A stretch of DNA of 64,000 nucleotides, taken from Fomitopsis serialis (taxonomy: Eukaryota; Basidiomycota; Agaricomycetes; Polyporales; Fomitopsidaceae). The notes below the pieces were generated by a model. The model searched no databases, was not told the DNA's origin, and saw only the letters and a program-made list of their open reading frames with translations. The translations under genes were made by a program, and so were the position numbers. The stretch is from NCBI RefSeq assembly GCF_022376445.1, contig NW_025954987.1, positions 248,001 to 312,000 on the forward strand. Direction: 5' to 3'. How positions within the stretch are numbered: position 1 is the stretch's first letter; each line of letters starts with the position of its first letter. Of this stretch, positions 11,908 to 23,640 are shown in pieces.

Positions 11908-12262
11908 TCATTCATCCTCGTAGCCCTGCACAGGTCTCCTCGGCCGGTTCGGGACTTCAGCCACCTGTAGTCAGTACTTGTAGTCCCGCAGAGAACAACC
12001 GTGACGCACGGGGATACGTAGTGGGGATGGGTTCTGGCGTCTTGTAGCCGTACGCCCTGCGCAAAGGTGGAACGGTGATGAGCATGATGGGCCCCGTGAG
12101 GCCGATGATGCAGGAGTAGAAGATGACGGGTTGTTCATGCGCCTGCCGTTGCTGTTGTGCGGAAAGTACACAGGGGGTTCTCAGTTAAGGGAGAATCGTT
12201 GAAGTAGTCGGACGTACCAGATAGCGGTAGGTCTGCCGGAAGGGAGAGAATATGGCGGCCAT
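11908..12262 (-). CDS. NADH:ubiquinone oxidoreductase 9.5 kDa subunit (complex I accessory)
   Basis: Small single-helix accessory subunit of mitochondrial complex I, in the inner membrane. Three exons, 12218-12262, 12010-12151 and 11908-11954, give 77 residues and are too short for ordinary ORF calling. The protein has a short N-terminal segment, one hydrophobic helix (VIFYSCIIGLTGPIMLITVP), the conserved RRAYGYKTPEPIPTTYP and a tail NRPRRPVQGYEDE. This matches the fungal 9.5 kDa family in length, helix position and the PEPIPxTYPxPxRPR signature. The acceptor of intron 2 is the second AG after the CTGAC branch-like site; the first would put a stop after three codons. The acceptor of intron 1 could alternatively lie nine bases downstream, removing three residues. 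Confidence 0.82.
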
Positions 12263-12602
12263 GGTGCGAGGTGTTGGTCGCGGACGACCTCGGTGTCTTC
12301 AGTAACGGTCCAAGCCGGTCTTATCCCCGCTTAGCCTGTTGATAAACTGTGGGAACTTCGTTCTTACAGGTCCTACAATCCGGCGCTTCTGATTCTGAAC
12401 CAGAATCAATAGGATCCTAACTATTTGAAGGCGCTGCGAACGGACAGTACTTGCAAGTACTGCGACCAATGAACCAGCCATGACCCTTCCCGTGAAAGGT
12501 GCACAGCAGCTGTACTAATCGCATTACATTTACACAATATAATGGCTGCACGTCCAATACAAACTGGCTTCCGCAAAGTCGACACACGGACACCCGTTCA
12601 TC
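12263..12602. promoter_or_regulatory. Promoter side of the complex I gene and 3' flank of RRP45
   Basis: 340 bases between two minus-strand genes. No coding potential and no clear motif was seen. Confidence 0.35.
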
Positions 12603-13687
12603 TCACCTCACCTCCACTGTCCGTCCGGCCCAATCCTCCTTCAGCCTCTGCTCGACAACCTTGTCAAGTTCTTTTGCTTTCTCTACCGCGATGCCCACAA
12701 TTCTCAGGATCTCGTCCGGCGCGAGTGGTACACCGCCCGCCTTCTGCACGACGCACAGCTCGCGCTGGGCGTTCAGCGAGATGGAGAGGAGGCCCGCGCT
12801 AAGTGTCTCCTCGAGGTGCGACGGGTCAAGCACGGGCAGGATAGAGTCGTCGGGGAAGTAGGCAAAGGTGAGGCAGTAGGGCGAGTGGTGCATGGAGAGG
12901 GGGACGGGGGCGCGTTCGGAAGGATGATGCTACATGACGCACATGGAAAGTCAGAGATCACTCAGAAAAGGGCAGAAGAGTTTGAGACGCACGATGGTGA
13001 CTTCGTCTCCTAGTACTTCAACTTCTGGCCTTCGAAAGTGCCGCAGAGCCACAACCCCCGCTAGACACGAGCAGTCGAGCATGTTGCCTGCGTCAGCCAG
13101 ACAATGTATCGTGAGGCGTAGATGCCAGACCTGAGAGCGCACTCGTCAGATGCATATACTCAGTCAAAGCTCAAGAATCCTCACTCTCTGTCCAGCCAGG
13201 ACACATAACGACTCCTTGTCCACAACATCGCTCCGCCTCAGGACCTTGTCCAGCATTCGCGTAATCGTCACCTCTTCATCCGACGGCCTGCGCAAGCAGC
13301 TACGTGAGAGGAACACGGACAGTCAAGAAAAACACACGTACCTACCGACCGGACTCGTACTCGCTCGAGGCCATAGGCGAGAGCTCTGAATGGATGCTGA
13401 TGATGCCCTCTAGCGGGCGTTCGGGCGGCGGCTTCACCATTTTTGCATCGACCTGGGCGATGACCCTACATGGATCTTGTCAGCCAGGTCTGCGCATACA
13501 ACGCTCTATCGTGTTTGAAGTACCTTGTTTTTCCCAATGCACACTCTACCCAACCCAGCTCCGGCCCGAAAGTCAAGGTCGGTGTTCGCACTTCCAGTGG
13601 ATTCCGCCCATCGAGGCGCAGCGACTGTTTCAGGGAGCTGAACAAGAACTCCTTTTCCGGTATTGAGGGCGACGCAGGGCGAGGCAT
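12603..13687 (-). CDS. RRP45: Exosome complex component RRP45 (RNase PH-like ring subunit)
   Basis: Core ring subunit of the RNA exosome in nucleus and cytoplasm; in eukaryotes the subunit is structural and lacks phosphorolytic residues. Five exons, 13524-13687, 13346-13465, 13185-13287, 12993-13130 and 12603-12929, sum to 283 residues in frame. Visible blocks: a SLRLDGRNPLEVRTPTLTFG N-terminus, the VIAQVDAKMVKPPPERPLEG strand of RNase PH domain 1, then WHLRLTIHCLADAGNMLDC, LRHFRRPEVEVLGDEV and the second domain (LSMHHSPYCLTFAYFPD, DPSHLEETLS). Short introns and the lack of frame problems fit an intact housekeeping gene. It shares its promoter with TRM112. Confidence 0.92.
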
Positions 13688-13870
13688 AATGATACAGAAG
13701 ACAAACAATACAGTCGGGAAGTGAAGAAGCCAGACGCGCCTCCAACTCAAGCAAAACGACCGGAGCGCGCTTGCGCCAGTTCGCACGACGCGCCCTCCCG
13801 CCGATCACGATCTTCACGCCTCTACTTTCTCCGCCACCCTCGCGCCGCGCCTTCGCAGACACCGTGCACA
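13688..13870. promoter_or_regulatory. Bidirectional promoter, RRP45 and TRM112
   Basis: Only 183 bases separate the start codons of RRP45 (minus) and TRM112 (plus), so a single intergenic region must drive both. Both products serve RNA maturation or translation, which makes co-expression reasonable. No individual element was identified. Confidence 0.6.
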
Positions 13871-14410
13871 ATGGTCCGGCTCATCACGCACAACCTCCTC
13901 GCATGCCATGCCAAGGGCTGCACCTCCAACAACTTCCCTCTGCAGTTCCAAGACGTCCAGGTCGAGCTGCGCGAGGCCGAGTTCAACCCCGACTTTACGC
14001 GCGGCATCATCTCGAGGCTGGAGTGGGGCGCGTTGGTGGATGCTGCTAGACAGGTGAGCTGGTCGCACCTTCCGTGGGCACTCATACTGAACGATGCTTT
14101 CTGCAGCTGGGGGACACGTCGTTGCCGGCGGAGCCCCCGGAGATGATGGACGACGAGTTCCTGCAAAAACTCCACCATGTCTTGCTCGAGGTGAGTTCCT
14201 CCTGTCTAACCTCGTCGATGACAGACTTACCTCTCTCTAGACACACGTAGAGGAGGGCGCCATGATCTGCCCAAATTGCAAGCATGTCTATCCGATCTCA
14301 AACGGCATTCCAAATATGGTGCGCCAAAACCTGCTCCCCGTCTCCTCATTCACGCTGAGGCTCACTGACGCGGTACTGTGCAGCTCCTTGCCGAACACGA
14401 GATTGGTTGA
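13871..14410 (+). CDS. TRM112: TRM112, methyltransferase-activating zinc-finger subunit
   Basis: Small zinc-binding partner that stabilises and activates several methyltransferases acting on tRNA, rRNA and release factor eRF1. Four exons, 13871-14053, 14107-14190, 14241-14318 and 14384-14410, give 123 residues, the family's normal size. The first exon has MVRLITHNLLACHAKGC, with two of the zinc ligands; exon 3 has ICPNCKHVYPISNGIPNM, with the second Cys pair and the conserved Pro/Gly loop; the last exon encodes only LLAEHEIG, the canonical C-terminus. All introns are GT-AG. Confidence 0.95.
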
Positions 14411-14923
14411 GTCTCTGCGTACCACATCACTGCGCATAACATCTATGCCACTAGTCATTCGTGCACGGCAGCCTTGTGCTCCTCGAGTGAATGCGCTCGA
14501 CCATCTGGAAGCTTGCCGAAGGTGCAATGACGGGCGGCTACCACGGGGAATGGGAGACTCGATGCATTGTGGAAGATGGAAGGGGGGAGCAAGAACAAAG
14601 ATACAAATGCAAAGCGTGAGCAAACCAATAGCGATGGGTGTACTCTAAGACAAGATGGCAGACTACAATCGAACCGCAAGGGAGATGTACCACGAAGGAA
14701 TCTATCGCTTTTGTCAAGCCGTCTAAGCTCTACCTCTACCTCTCACGAAATCTTCTATAACTAGAAAATACAGGTCTAAGTGGATGAAGCACACAACACA
14801 CTGCGCACGCGTCTACGAGTCTTGAGCGGGGGACCGGGAACGTGAAAGTCAGTCAAGTTCGTTGCAGATGCAGTGCATGCTTCAAACCCTGGGGCCTGGT
14901 GAGGAAGAGGTGAGGACGGCTGA
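14411..14923. other. Convergent 3' intergenic region
   Basis: About 510 bases between the stop codons of TRM112 and the peroxiredoxin. No coding sequence recognised; it probably holds both polyadenylation regions. Confidence 0.5.
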
Positions 14924-15887
14924 TCAATCGACGCGGGCGCGCTTCTTGGGGTTCGCACCGTTCGCCTCGGCATGGCCATTAGCACCATTGGCAGTCGCCG
15001 ACGAGAAGTACTCCAGGGAGCCCTTGGGGTCCGTCTTGATGGTCTTGCTACCCTCGGTCCAGTTGGCGGGGCAGACCTCGCCGTGCTCGTCCTGTAGGCA
15101 GGGACGGCAACAAGAAAGCGGCGATCAGAGACCCAGGCGCGTCGAGACGCGGGCGGAAGGACCCACCGTGAACTGGAACGCTTTGACAAGGCGGATGGTC
15201 TCCTCGACGGACCGGCCGACGGGCAGGTCGTTGATGGTGATTTGCCTAGATGCATCGATACGGCGTCAGATAGAGCGCTGACACCACGCAGAGCTGGGCT
15301 GGCGTACCTCAAGGTGCCCTTGGGGTCGATGAGGAAGAGGCCGCGGAGGGCGACACCATCCTCCTCAATGAGGACACCGTAGTCGCGGGAAATCTTCATG
15401 TTTTTGTCCGCGATCATGGGAAGCTTGAGGTCGGGACCGAGGCCACCCTGCTTGCGGTGCTGGGTGGCCCACGCAAGGTGCGCGTAGTGCGAGTCGGTCG
15501 ACACGCCTGCAGACTGGAGTGAGTCCCTGAATCGCATAAACCATAGTGACAGTTCGCACTGAGCACAGCGGTGTTAAGCTCCTTGAACTGCGGCAGCGAA
15601 TCGTTGAATGCGAGGATCTCGGTCGGGCAGACAAAGGTGAAGTCACTACGCCGAAGATCGTCAGCCAACATCATGGGAAGTTTCGCAGGAAATAAACTCA
15701 CAGTGGGTAGAAGAACAGAACCACCCTGTCGATCATGGCGCGCGTAAGTCCCCACGCTATGATTAGACTGTGCGAGGGAACTTTACCATTGTCCGAGGAA
15801 GTCAGACAGCGAGATGTCCTGGAAAAGGCCGTCAACGACAGCGGTGGCCTTGAAGGTGGGCGCAGGCTTCTGGACAGTGGCGACCAT
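14924..15887 (-). CDS. TSA1: Typical 2-Cys peroxiredoxin (TSA1-type thioredoxin peroxidase)
   Basis: Thiol peroxidase reducing hydrogen peroxide and alkyl peroxides with thioredoxin as donor, mainly cytosolic. Six exons, 15787-15887, 15702-15725, 15560-15645, 15308-15506, 15167-15245 and 14924-15091, sum to 218 residues in frame; the second is a 24-base microexon encoding VVLFFYPL. Peroxidatic Cys in [10 protein letters not shown], resolving Cys in GEVCPANW, and the GGLG motif plus C-terminal Y-F-containing extension of hyperoxidation-prone enzymes are all present. After the YF the protein carries an extra Asn/Gly/Ala-rich linker ending NPKKRARVD, which resembles a monopartite nuclear localisation signal and goes beyond the usual yeast-type end. 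Confidence 0.95.
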
Positions 15888-17294
15888 GGTGACTAGCGTA
15901 TGTGCAGAGATAGAGCAGCGGAATAAGCGTGCAAAGCGGAGGCGACGACGCGGACCTGAAGCCGTATCGCCCGCCATTTTCTAATATCGCGTGTTATTTG
16001 GAGCTGTTTGGCCGCACGTGGGCGTCGCGGGGTCGTGACCTGCTTACGCGCGACGCCCCGCCCGGCTCTGCCTGCGTCGGTCAGCGCACGAAAGGCTGCG
16101 CGCCGCACCTCCTGTCCTCCTGAAAATACTGCCTGCAATCGCTCTGATCGCTTGCGCCGCGTCGACCCACTTTCTGGCGGCGCACGACGCAGAGGGTCGC
16201 TGCAGCGCACGTTATTCAGCTACACGTGCGGCGGCGTCAGCATGCACGGCCGATGGAAGCCAGGCGCGCTTCGGGCAATCCCTGCAGCGACGAGCCTAGT
16301 TGCTTTGCGATCAGAATGACTCGATTTGTATCCGGTATAGAGGCATGGAGGTGAGCACCGCGATGACATCGCCCGTTTCACTTGGAATCCGCTTGTCGAT
16401 CGCACCTCGGGAGTGCGAGCCGGATACCACTCGTTTAGAGGTAAGTACTGCTACCCCTCACTCACAGGCCGTGGAGTGCCTAACAAGTAGTGGCGTTATT
16501 GATGTCGTTCTGACGGTCTGCACTGATCGTGATAGCACGGCAACAACTCGCATCCGACATAGGCTTCCCGAGAGTCTCGGTCAGATCGAGCTCGACTCGC
16601 GATCGGGCCAGGGCAAGACAAGACGCGAATGCGGTCGGAAGACTCGGAACGACTGCGCGGAATGACGCATATGCGACATCTTACCGGAAACCGAATGTTC
16701 CACTTGTGTCAATTGCAAGGACCTTCATCGACACGACCTACGCTACTTACCCTCTGGATCGAGTGAGCGTATGATTACCTCCCCGGGCGAGTTTCTCGTG
16801 TCACAATCGCCGAGACAAACGCCAGCACGTACCTGTCCGCTCCCTCTAATGTAGCTACGTTACTACATGGGGCATGACGGACCACTGGCAGGAATACTTG
16901 ATCGATAAGTATAACACAAAGTGAACAGCATTGTTGTACTCACCTTACTGAGTCCTGATCACACGGAGTGTTCAGTTATTCTCAGTCCGATACTCCAGGA
17001 CTGTATCCCAGTCGTACTGCCAGTGCGTACGTCCTTCGCCGGCAATTCCTGGTCCGTAAAGAAATAAAGCTAACATCGTGCCTGTGGCTCCCACAGACGC
17101 GGGTGGATTAATCAATGCAATGTCCAAAACACGAGTGTACATAGGCGAGGTCTGTATTAGGAACTTCGCCGCGATCGAACAAGTCGTAGGTGAACAGCCG
17201 TGGCTAGGCGAGTCAAGGGCAAATAGACATTTAGATCGATTCAAGTCATCTAGAAGGCGGTCGGTGCAAGTCGTTCTATCTCGTACCCTTCAAA
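15888..17294. other. Intergenic, gene not recognised
   Basis: About 1.4 kb upstream of the peroxiredoxin and downstream of the O-methyltransferase. The first 350 bases are GC-rich and likely promoter. No ORF over about 120 codons, no family motif and no convincing exon chain on either strand. Confidence 0.45.
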
Positions 17295-18954
17295 TCAGCA
17301 TGCCGCTGGATCGGCGGTAATGTCCTCATGCCTCCTCATCTCTGTGATCGATATCATCCCACGACACTCCCACACCTTCGCGACCTTCAATGACACACGT
17401 TGTGCCAATGCGTCCAGGTCTTCGGGACTGCGTTCCATACCATTGAACAGCGTCATCATGTTCATGTCCCGGATGTGAGCTAGCTTATGTGCGTATCCAT
17501 AATTTGCTGGTAGCGGCGAGGGGGCTGAGCTGAGGTACCGGGATCCTATTGTTGAGTGGATGACCTGATCGGCGGTCAGAATGCGAGAGCGAGGACCCAT
17601 GGAATCATAGAGGTGCTTGAGAATGGCGCATGACTCGCTGTCTGGCCAGTCATGTCTACGATCATTAACTTAGAGACCGGTGACATAGTATCAAACACCA
17701 CTCACAGAACATTTCGCATGAAGTAGACCTCAGCGCCCTTGATAGGCTGTTCTTTGAAGAAGTCGTGCTCCATGAATGCGATACGTTTCGACTCAACGGC
17801 TTCCGGTAGTTCGTGTTCCCATACGGCTTTGGCCTTCTCGATGACAGGAAGTCTGTCTTGAAGAACGAACTTCAAGTTGGGGTATCTCTTTGCCAACTCA
17901 AGGCTCATCCCACCTGACACCGCTTAGAGTCATGTTCATGAGCTAACGGTGACGAATTGACTGTACCTATACCTCCTCCAACATCCACAACTGTCCCCGA
18001 GCTAAGTGCGGCCCAAGGATAATCTGAGACATCGAAACATCAACGGATTGCTAACGTGTCGAGCAGGTGTTAGACGTGCTTACCCACGTACAAAGGAGGC
18101 CCGTGCACCCGCCCGCCACCCAACATAGCAAGACCGAATATTTCAAGTCTGCGTCGTGGGTTAACAGTTCCATCAGGTTGTTTCTCGCCTTGTTCCAGGA
18201 ATTCCCAGAAAGTTGACTTCGTCCGATGTGCCTCGTTGAAGGCCGTATCGTGCAGTGAATAGGATGTGGTGCGTACAGGGTCAAAGAGCACTTTGAGCAG
18301 ACCACTAGATGCTGTGTAGATGTCCGACCCACTGATGTATTACAGGCCCATGAGTGTATGGACCAAAGAAGCATCGGAAAAAGATTCCTTACTTAGCCAT
18401 TAACCAACACCGTAAGGGGTCGTTGTCGACCAGTGCTTGCGACGTCCGCGTATTGGAGAAGTGCAATTCCTTGACCTCCTTGAAGACATGTATCGAGGCG
18501 AGACAGCGGAGAATTCTCGCTAGCACACATTCGGTTAGACTGAGATGCAACGACACATCAAGGGCGCCGAAATGCACTCACCCAATTTTCGATGTTCAAT
18601 ACCAGCCTGCTGAGCGATTTCCTTGACATGTAGACCTTTTGCTGGATTCGCATCCGCAAGTATGTCGGGGATACGCCCTTCCGCCGCAACGTGGAGTGCC
18701 CGCGAGACATGGTACTCGGAAGCGAATTCCATCAGACGATGTTGTGGTTCTGCCACAACGTCCGAGACCATCCCACAAGCACCCAGTACCGTTCGCCTTG
18801 CATTGAATAGATCAGGGGAGGGGAGAAGCGAGGTTGTCGAGTCGGCGGATGGTTCCGTCTCCTCCGTTTGCCACTCTCGGATGACCACTTCAGAACTGTC
18901 AGTGATCAGACGCACCAGGTGGCGCAGTGTCCCGATCCTTTCTGCTAGTGACAT
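17295..18954 (-). CDS. SAM-dependent O-methyltransferase, plant-type family 2
   Basis: Predicted small-molecule O-methyltransferase of the COMT / sterigmatocystin 8-O-methyltransferase group. Six exons, 18582-18954, 18393-18519, 18084-18331, 17973-18023, 17706-17913 and 17295-17655, sum to 455 residues without a frame break. An N-terminal winged-helix dimerisation region comes first. The SAM-binding loop is VVDVGGGGGMSLELAKRYP, split across exons 4 and 5, followed by KFVLQDRLPVIEKA, the acidic HDFF loop, and RNVLHDWPDSESCAILKHL, which carries the catalytic His-Asp pair. It ends KVAKVWECRGMISITEMR. Substrate is unknown. The GMC oxidoreductase 5 kb away raises the chance of a small secondary-metabolism locus, but no backbone synthase is present in the window. 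Confidence 0.92.
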
Positions 18955-20051
18955 TGCGTAGATTGGGAGGGAATGTGAGATACATTGTTGCCGTCCGAGT
19001 CGGAGGCATTATATACTCATGAATGAGACTAAAACGTCGGATAAGCTTTGTTATTTTGATTGGGCTTTTGGCGCGATGCGGACGCACTGGGCAAGAATAT
19101 GGCTACGTTCAATGCATTATTCTGATGGACTAGAAGGCTACCCGTGCCGTCGCACGGGGAACATCTTCACGAAAGCAGAATGCGTGTCGTCCGTGTCGAG
19201 CATGCAGCGCCAGCGCCTACCAGAACCGACACTTGCCATCTGAGTCTGTACCAGCAGGTACACGCGCGCTGCGCTCGCGCCGCCCCCTTGGGCGTGAGTA
19301 GGCTTGAATGGTCGCAACTAGGATAGCGAGGAGGGTCAGTAACTCCCTAACTCAAGTATGCCAAAAACACAGAGGCGTACGGCAAATTCAACCAGGCAAC
19401 TTGGTACACGCTGACAAACCTCTGTCACAACGTAGTTCAATCTATATTGACCGAGTTTCATTGAGCGCGAGTGAAATTTACTCAATGATCTTGATGCTCG
19501 TACCCCAAAACCGTCAGTTCTGTATCATTTTGTAGCGCGATTGAGGCGTCTGTCTGAGCGATTCCCGGGCTCTTCAGACGTCAGCAGGACGCACCAGCGT
19601 CCACTTGAAGCATGAATACGGCGGTACGCCTACCAGACCTTTGTAAGCGAGGAGAGGGTGTCCAGGTATGTAGTAGCCACTGACCGATGAATCGATGATG
19701 CGCGGCGTTCGACTTCTTGAAGCTTGACCGGTGACCGGTGACCGCCACAGCGCTCACTAGTCACGGGTACAGTAGTATGTTTGGATTCAACCCAGAGGCC
19801 CAAACAGTGCCAATGATCAAGTTCCACGATGACTGGTGTGCGGAGGCTGTAGTATGAAAGTGCCGAGCGAGGACCGACAGACGCTGAACGAACCGCTGAC
19901 ACGTACGTCCGATGATGGGACCACGGACGCTGCGGCCGAGATGAATAAGTACAAGGCACTGTCTGCTGTGGAAGACGTACCTTGTCAAGGTGACCACGCC
20001 TATATGGGTACCAGGGGCGTTGGACAGCAATCCTTTAGCAATCCTCAATGA
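18955..20051. other. Intergenic, no gene seen
   Basis: Promoter side of the O-methyltransferase followed by about 1 kb without recognisable coding sequence on either strand. Confidence 0.45.
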
Positions 20052-20373
20052 AGGTTCAAACCATATTCGAAGGTTCGCGCGTCCTGGAGAAGCGTACTAA
20101 TAGTTGATGAGGAGCTTGACGAAGTCTGCCATGAGTTCGATGGGCTCCCGAGCACGTCATTCGGGAGGAGGAGGAGGAGGAGGAGGAGGAGGAGGAGGAG
20201 GAGAGGTTCCATTTAGTCCCGACATCTAGGCGCCCCGGTGCAATCGTTTGTACCCGCCTGCAGGTGCCCCGGTGAACGCCGGTTCCCGACCGATTATGCT
20301 TTTCGTCGACGTCGTCTGGCCAAGTGTCAGCAAAAAGAAATCGTAAGATGTAACCAAACATTACAGTTTGAAC
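20052..20373 (+). mobile_element. MITE-like element, copy A
   Basis: Non-coding element starting GGTTCAAACC and ending GTTTGAACC, that is, with short terminal inverted repeats. It matches copy B (23387-23640) in inverse orientation over most of its length; shared blocks include GGTTCGCGCGTCCTGGAG, GCTTGACGAAGTCTGCCA and GCTTTTCGTCGACGTCGTCT. It carries an inserted (GGA)n tract. Neither element codes for a transposase, so any mobility would be non-autonomous. Target-site duplications are not obvious. Confidence 0.65.
20164..20204. repeat. (GGA)n microsatellite
   Basis: About 13 uninterrupted trinucleotide units inside MITE-like copy A, absent from copy B. The flanking TTCCATTTAGTC also follows the shorter (AGG)n tract at 50471-50491. 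Confidence 0.9.
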
Positions 20374-20675
20374 CAAGTTTGAACTGTAGGTGCCACTCTT
20401 CGGCGATGCCAAGTAAGTATCTAGATCATCATGCATATGGAAGCATCAGCGAAGGGCCTCCTCCGACACATCGGATCGCGAGAGAATATCCGTTCGGACG
20501 ATGTCTGAGATCCGTGAAGTTACTTAATAGTATCGCGCAACTTCTTGTGATTAGTACACGCCCAAGGAATTAAGTATCATATCGATCCGTTACGAGGTGG
20601 ACATGACCCCATCCGCATACGTCTTGTACGAGGCTGGAACACGTCAGAGTATTACACATGTCAAATAATGAAAAC

Positions 20676-22577
20676 TAGATCGCTACCACATCCTTAACAT
20701 CACTATGGCTGTACCCGCTGCCTACCCATTCTGGGTCAGATTTGCGACTTGCCCCTGATACATCAACAAGTTCGTGTGTTTCAACATTGACGACGAGCTG
20801 TATTTCTGTCTGTCAAATGGTTGGACTGAGAAAGAGTAATATAGACAAGCACCTGTGCGGGCCGAGGCGTTCTTTTGCTGTTATCACCGTGGACAACACT
20901 ACCCTCGGTGTTCTACCGAAGCGTTACCACGTCAACAGCAAAAATCAGTACAGCATTTTGCTCGACTCACCCTGCCTGAGCCGGAGTCGTCATTCATGCC
21001 ATGAGAGAATGTCCTGTCCCTCGACGGCGTCAACAATGTGCGTGAATTGAGACTGGACATCATAGAATTTCCATATCTGTCAGGGGGCAAAATCAGATGT
21101 CAGCACTTCAAGTTATGCGTTCAGTACAACGTTGACGAACTCACAGCTTGATGAGAGTGTAGTTGAAAGCCACATGGATTCCCCGCGGCTAGTGTTCATC
21201 GATCAGAGGACAGACACCAGTGTCATTTTCAGATGTTTCACACCGTTGCCAAGAATGCAATAATATCGGCTACAGCGAACCCGGCAGTCAGCAAGCCATT
21301 CGATACAGTAACTTCCGTCACTGAGTCAGCAATCCATGAGATACGAGAGGAAGAGAAGAGGTACTACCTTGGATGATCCTAGAGATTATTGTGTCTGTAC
21401 TTCTAAAACCGGTGCGTCTTTGTCGCTACAGTGTAGGACAATGGTCAGTTAGTTGTTGCCTATGAAGCGAGTGTACATACCAGGTGCCATGAAAGTGCTA
21501 ACGTTATTAGGACGTCACATACGGCTCCGCCAAGCAACCACAAAATTACGATGACCTACGCGCATACGGTCAAGACGTCACTTACTTAGCAATCAGCGTA
21601 GAAAGACTTACCTTCAGGTTTTGAAATCCCGAAAATGCTGGTTTGATAGTCACTGCAATCGCCGTTCCGATACCCGACACTGGCAGGGGGGTCATTTGAG
21701 CTCTGGCTCTCGAATAGCTATGCGAGATTAAGTACGTACACCCGCCGACCAACGAGGTCATCAAAATCACAGCAACGGCGAAGTAGTTGTTTGTCAGCTT
21801 CCATATACGCCATGCGTAGAAGAACTGAACTATCATAGCAATGATTCCCTGCGGGACTAGTCAGATCCGCTGGAACTGGTGTAATGAGTACACGTACCCC
21901 CAAGGCTTCCTCTGCCAGTGGCTTAGTGTCAGTTCGCGGTCGACGGCTTGTCTGGCGAATGCAACGGGAACCATACCTGTTTCAAACACTGGTAGTGCAT
22001 TAGTGGTCGTTGTACACGACGAGATAACTAGTTGATACGTACGCCAGTCCGCATTTTGAAGTGCTGTAACATCGCCTACACAGAATGAGCGGCGTCAGGT
22101 TCTAGTACACGCAAATACAGCGACTCGAAAGATTACCGAACTTATTAACGAGCACATTATATATCCACCACATATTGAAGACCGAATTCAATGTGTCTGC
22201 CATGAGCAACAACCCGACCTGTTGGGCTCTACATGAGAATGCATTTGTCGACTGAATGCGTGATACACCTACATAAGCTTTGAGCCGCCGGGAATCGCTA
22301 GAGAGCGTTGAGTACAGTCATGGCAAACACGCAGTGCCAATCGCTTACTCCTTGTAGGTGGTGTAATAATACAGTGCCTGCGATAGCATAACACCATAGA
22401 GCCTGCGAGCTATGCGTGAGACACTGTTCATTTCCGGAGAGCCTGGAACATACATGATGTTCATGAAGATGCCTGCGAGGCTAGGCCCGTGACTGGAGTA
22501 GATTGTTATTATGTAGTTGCCACAAGATATCATTTGACGTACGCTTGCTGGGCGAGTGCGGCCTCGGGATTCGTCAT
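20676..22577 (-). CDS. Seven-helix membrane protein, DUF6534 family
   Basis: Multi-pass membrane protein of a family expanded in Agaricomycetes and of unknown function. It is fragmented into about a dozen or more short exons. I followed the frame from ATG 22577 (MTNPEAALAQQ) through HGPSLAGIFMNIM/LYGVMLSQALYYY, LLLMADTLNSVFNMWWIYN, MIVQFFYAWRIWKLTNNYF, GIGTAI with KPAFSGFQNLK, ILWLLGGAVCDVLITLALSW, the diagnostic RRTGFRSTDTIISRIIQ with VSNGLLTAGFAVADIIAFL, and YTLIKLYGNSMMSSLNSR, to a hydrophilic tail ending KDVVAI at 20676. The conserved TGFRxTD and KLYxNSxxxSLNxR motifs are the family hallmarks. Individual junctions near the N-terminus and in the tail are less certain. The gene sits between two inverted MITE-like repeats. 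Confidence 0.8.
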
Positions 22578-23386
22578 TCTGGTTCCGCAACAGTAACCTG
22601 TAGCGGAAGTGCTAAGAACAGGAACGGAGAACACCTAGAACTCAAGGGGGCGTTAAGAACACCGGTCGATCAAAGGTCAAGTACTTAACACCCAAGCGTT
22701 CATTGCCACCATCATTGCCGCTGGCAAAGCTGGGTTGCCGCGGGCTGTCTGAGGCTGATAAGGCCCGTCAAAGCCGAGCAGGGCGCTCGCCGCTGGATTC
22801 ACCACGAGGTCCGCAGCGGTGCCAGTGTCTGTTGCGGTGCCATGAAACCCGTTAAGTTGATGGACTTGATGACGGGGAGTCTCCCGTTTCTGCATTTGTC
22901 ATAAGACTCGACGGGTAGCTCGTCGGAGCACGACATGTCAGAGCACCACACTGGCACTGCAGGAGTCCCTTAGAATCCTACATGCCATGGCAGTTTTTAA
23001 GTTCCGAGTCACCGCGGAGGACTGACATGGGTATGTACACTTACCGTATCGCTGGGGAAACGCATGACGGCGACCACTACTGGTGAGTGATGTGTTGTGT
23101 TGCTGTGATGATTACATACTAGACCGTTAGTAGACAGAGACTGCGCGCGCCACTTGATCGCGACCACTGTCGTTGTGGCGTGAAGGCCGGACAACATACT
23201 GCGATCATGAAAGCGCCGGTAAGAGGAGGAGGATTTCGCGGATCTCAGACATGATCCGAACAGAGATTCTCACGCGATCCGATGCGCGAATCGCTGAGTC
23301 CCTTCACTTGTGCTTCCATGATGATCTGGATACATTTCCTACTTAGCGTCACCGGTACCGAAGAACGGCCCCTACGTATGCTATGG
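22578..23386. other. Intergenic, unassigned
   Basis: Open minus-strand frames at about 22677-22895 and 23009-23197 contain an Ala/Pro-rich peptide and a His/Thr-rich peptide, but they have no family motif and cannot be joined to each other or to the DUF6534 gene with credible splice sites. Confidence 0.4.
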
Positions 23387-23640
23387 TTCAAACCGTGATT
23401 CTGTTGAAATCTTACGATGTCCCCTTGCTGACTCTGGATCAGACGACGTCGACGAAAAGCATACTCGGTCGGGAGCCGTTTGCCTGCCTGCAGGCGGGTA
23501 CCAACGATTGCACCGAGACCGCTCGCCGAATGATGCGCTCAGGATTGCATGGAGCCTACCGTTGGCAGACTTCGTCAAGCCCTTCACCGATCAATCGATC
23601 ACGCTCCAGGACGCGCGAACCTTGAGCTTGAATATTTGAA
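23387..23640 (-). mobile_element. MITE-like element, copy B
   Basis: Inverted relative to copy A at 20052-20373 and lacking the (GGA)n tract. Its left end begins GGTTCAAACC; the right end is more diverged. Together the two copies bracket the DUF6534 gene and about 3.0 kb. Confidence 0.6.

Noticed and set aside
22677..22895. Ala/Pro-rich minus ORF upstream of the DUF6534 gene
   Set aside because: No motif, and it cannot be joined to another exon with standard splice sites.
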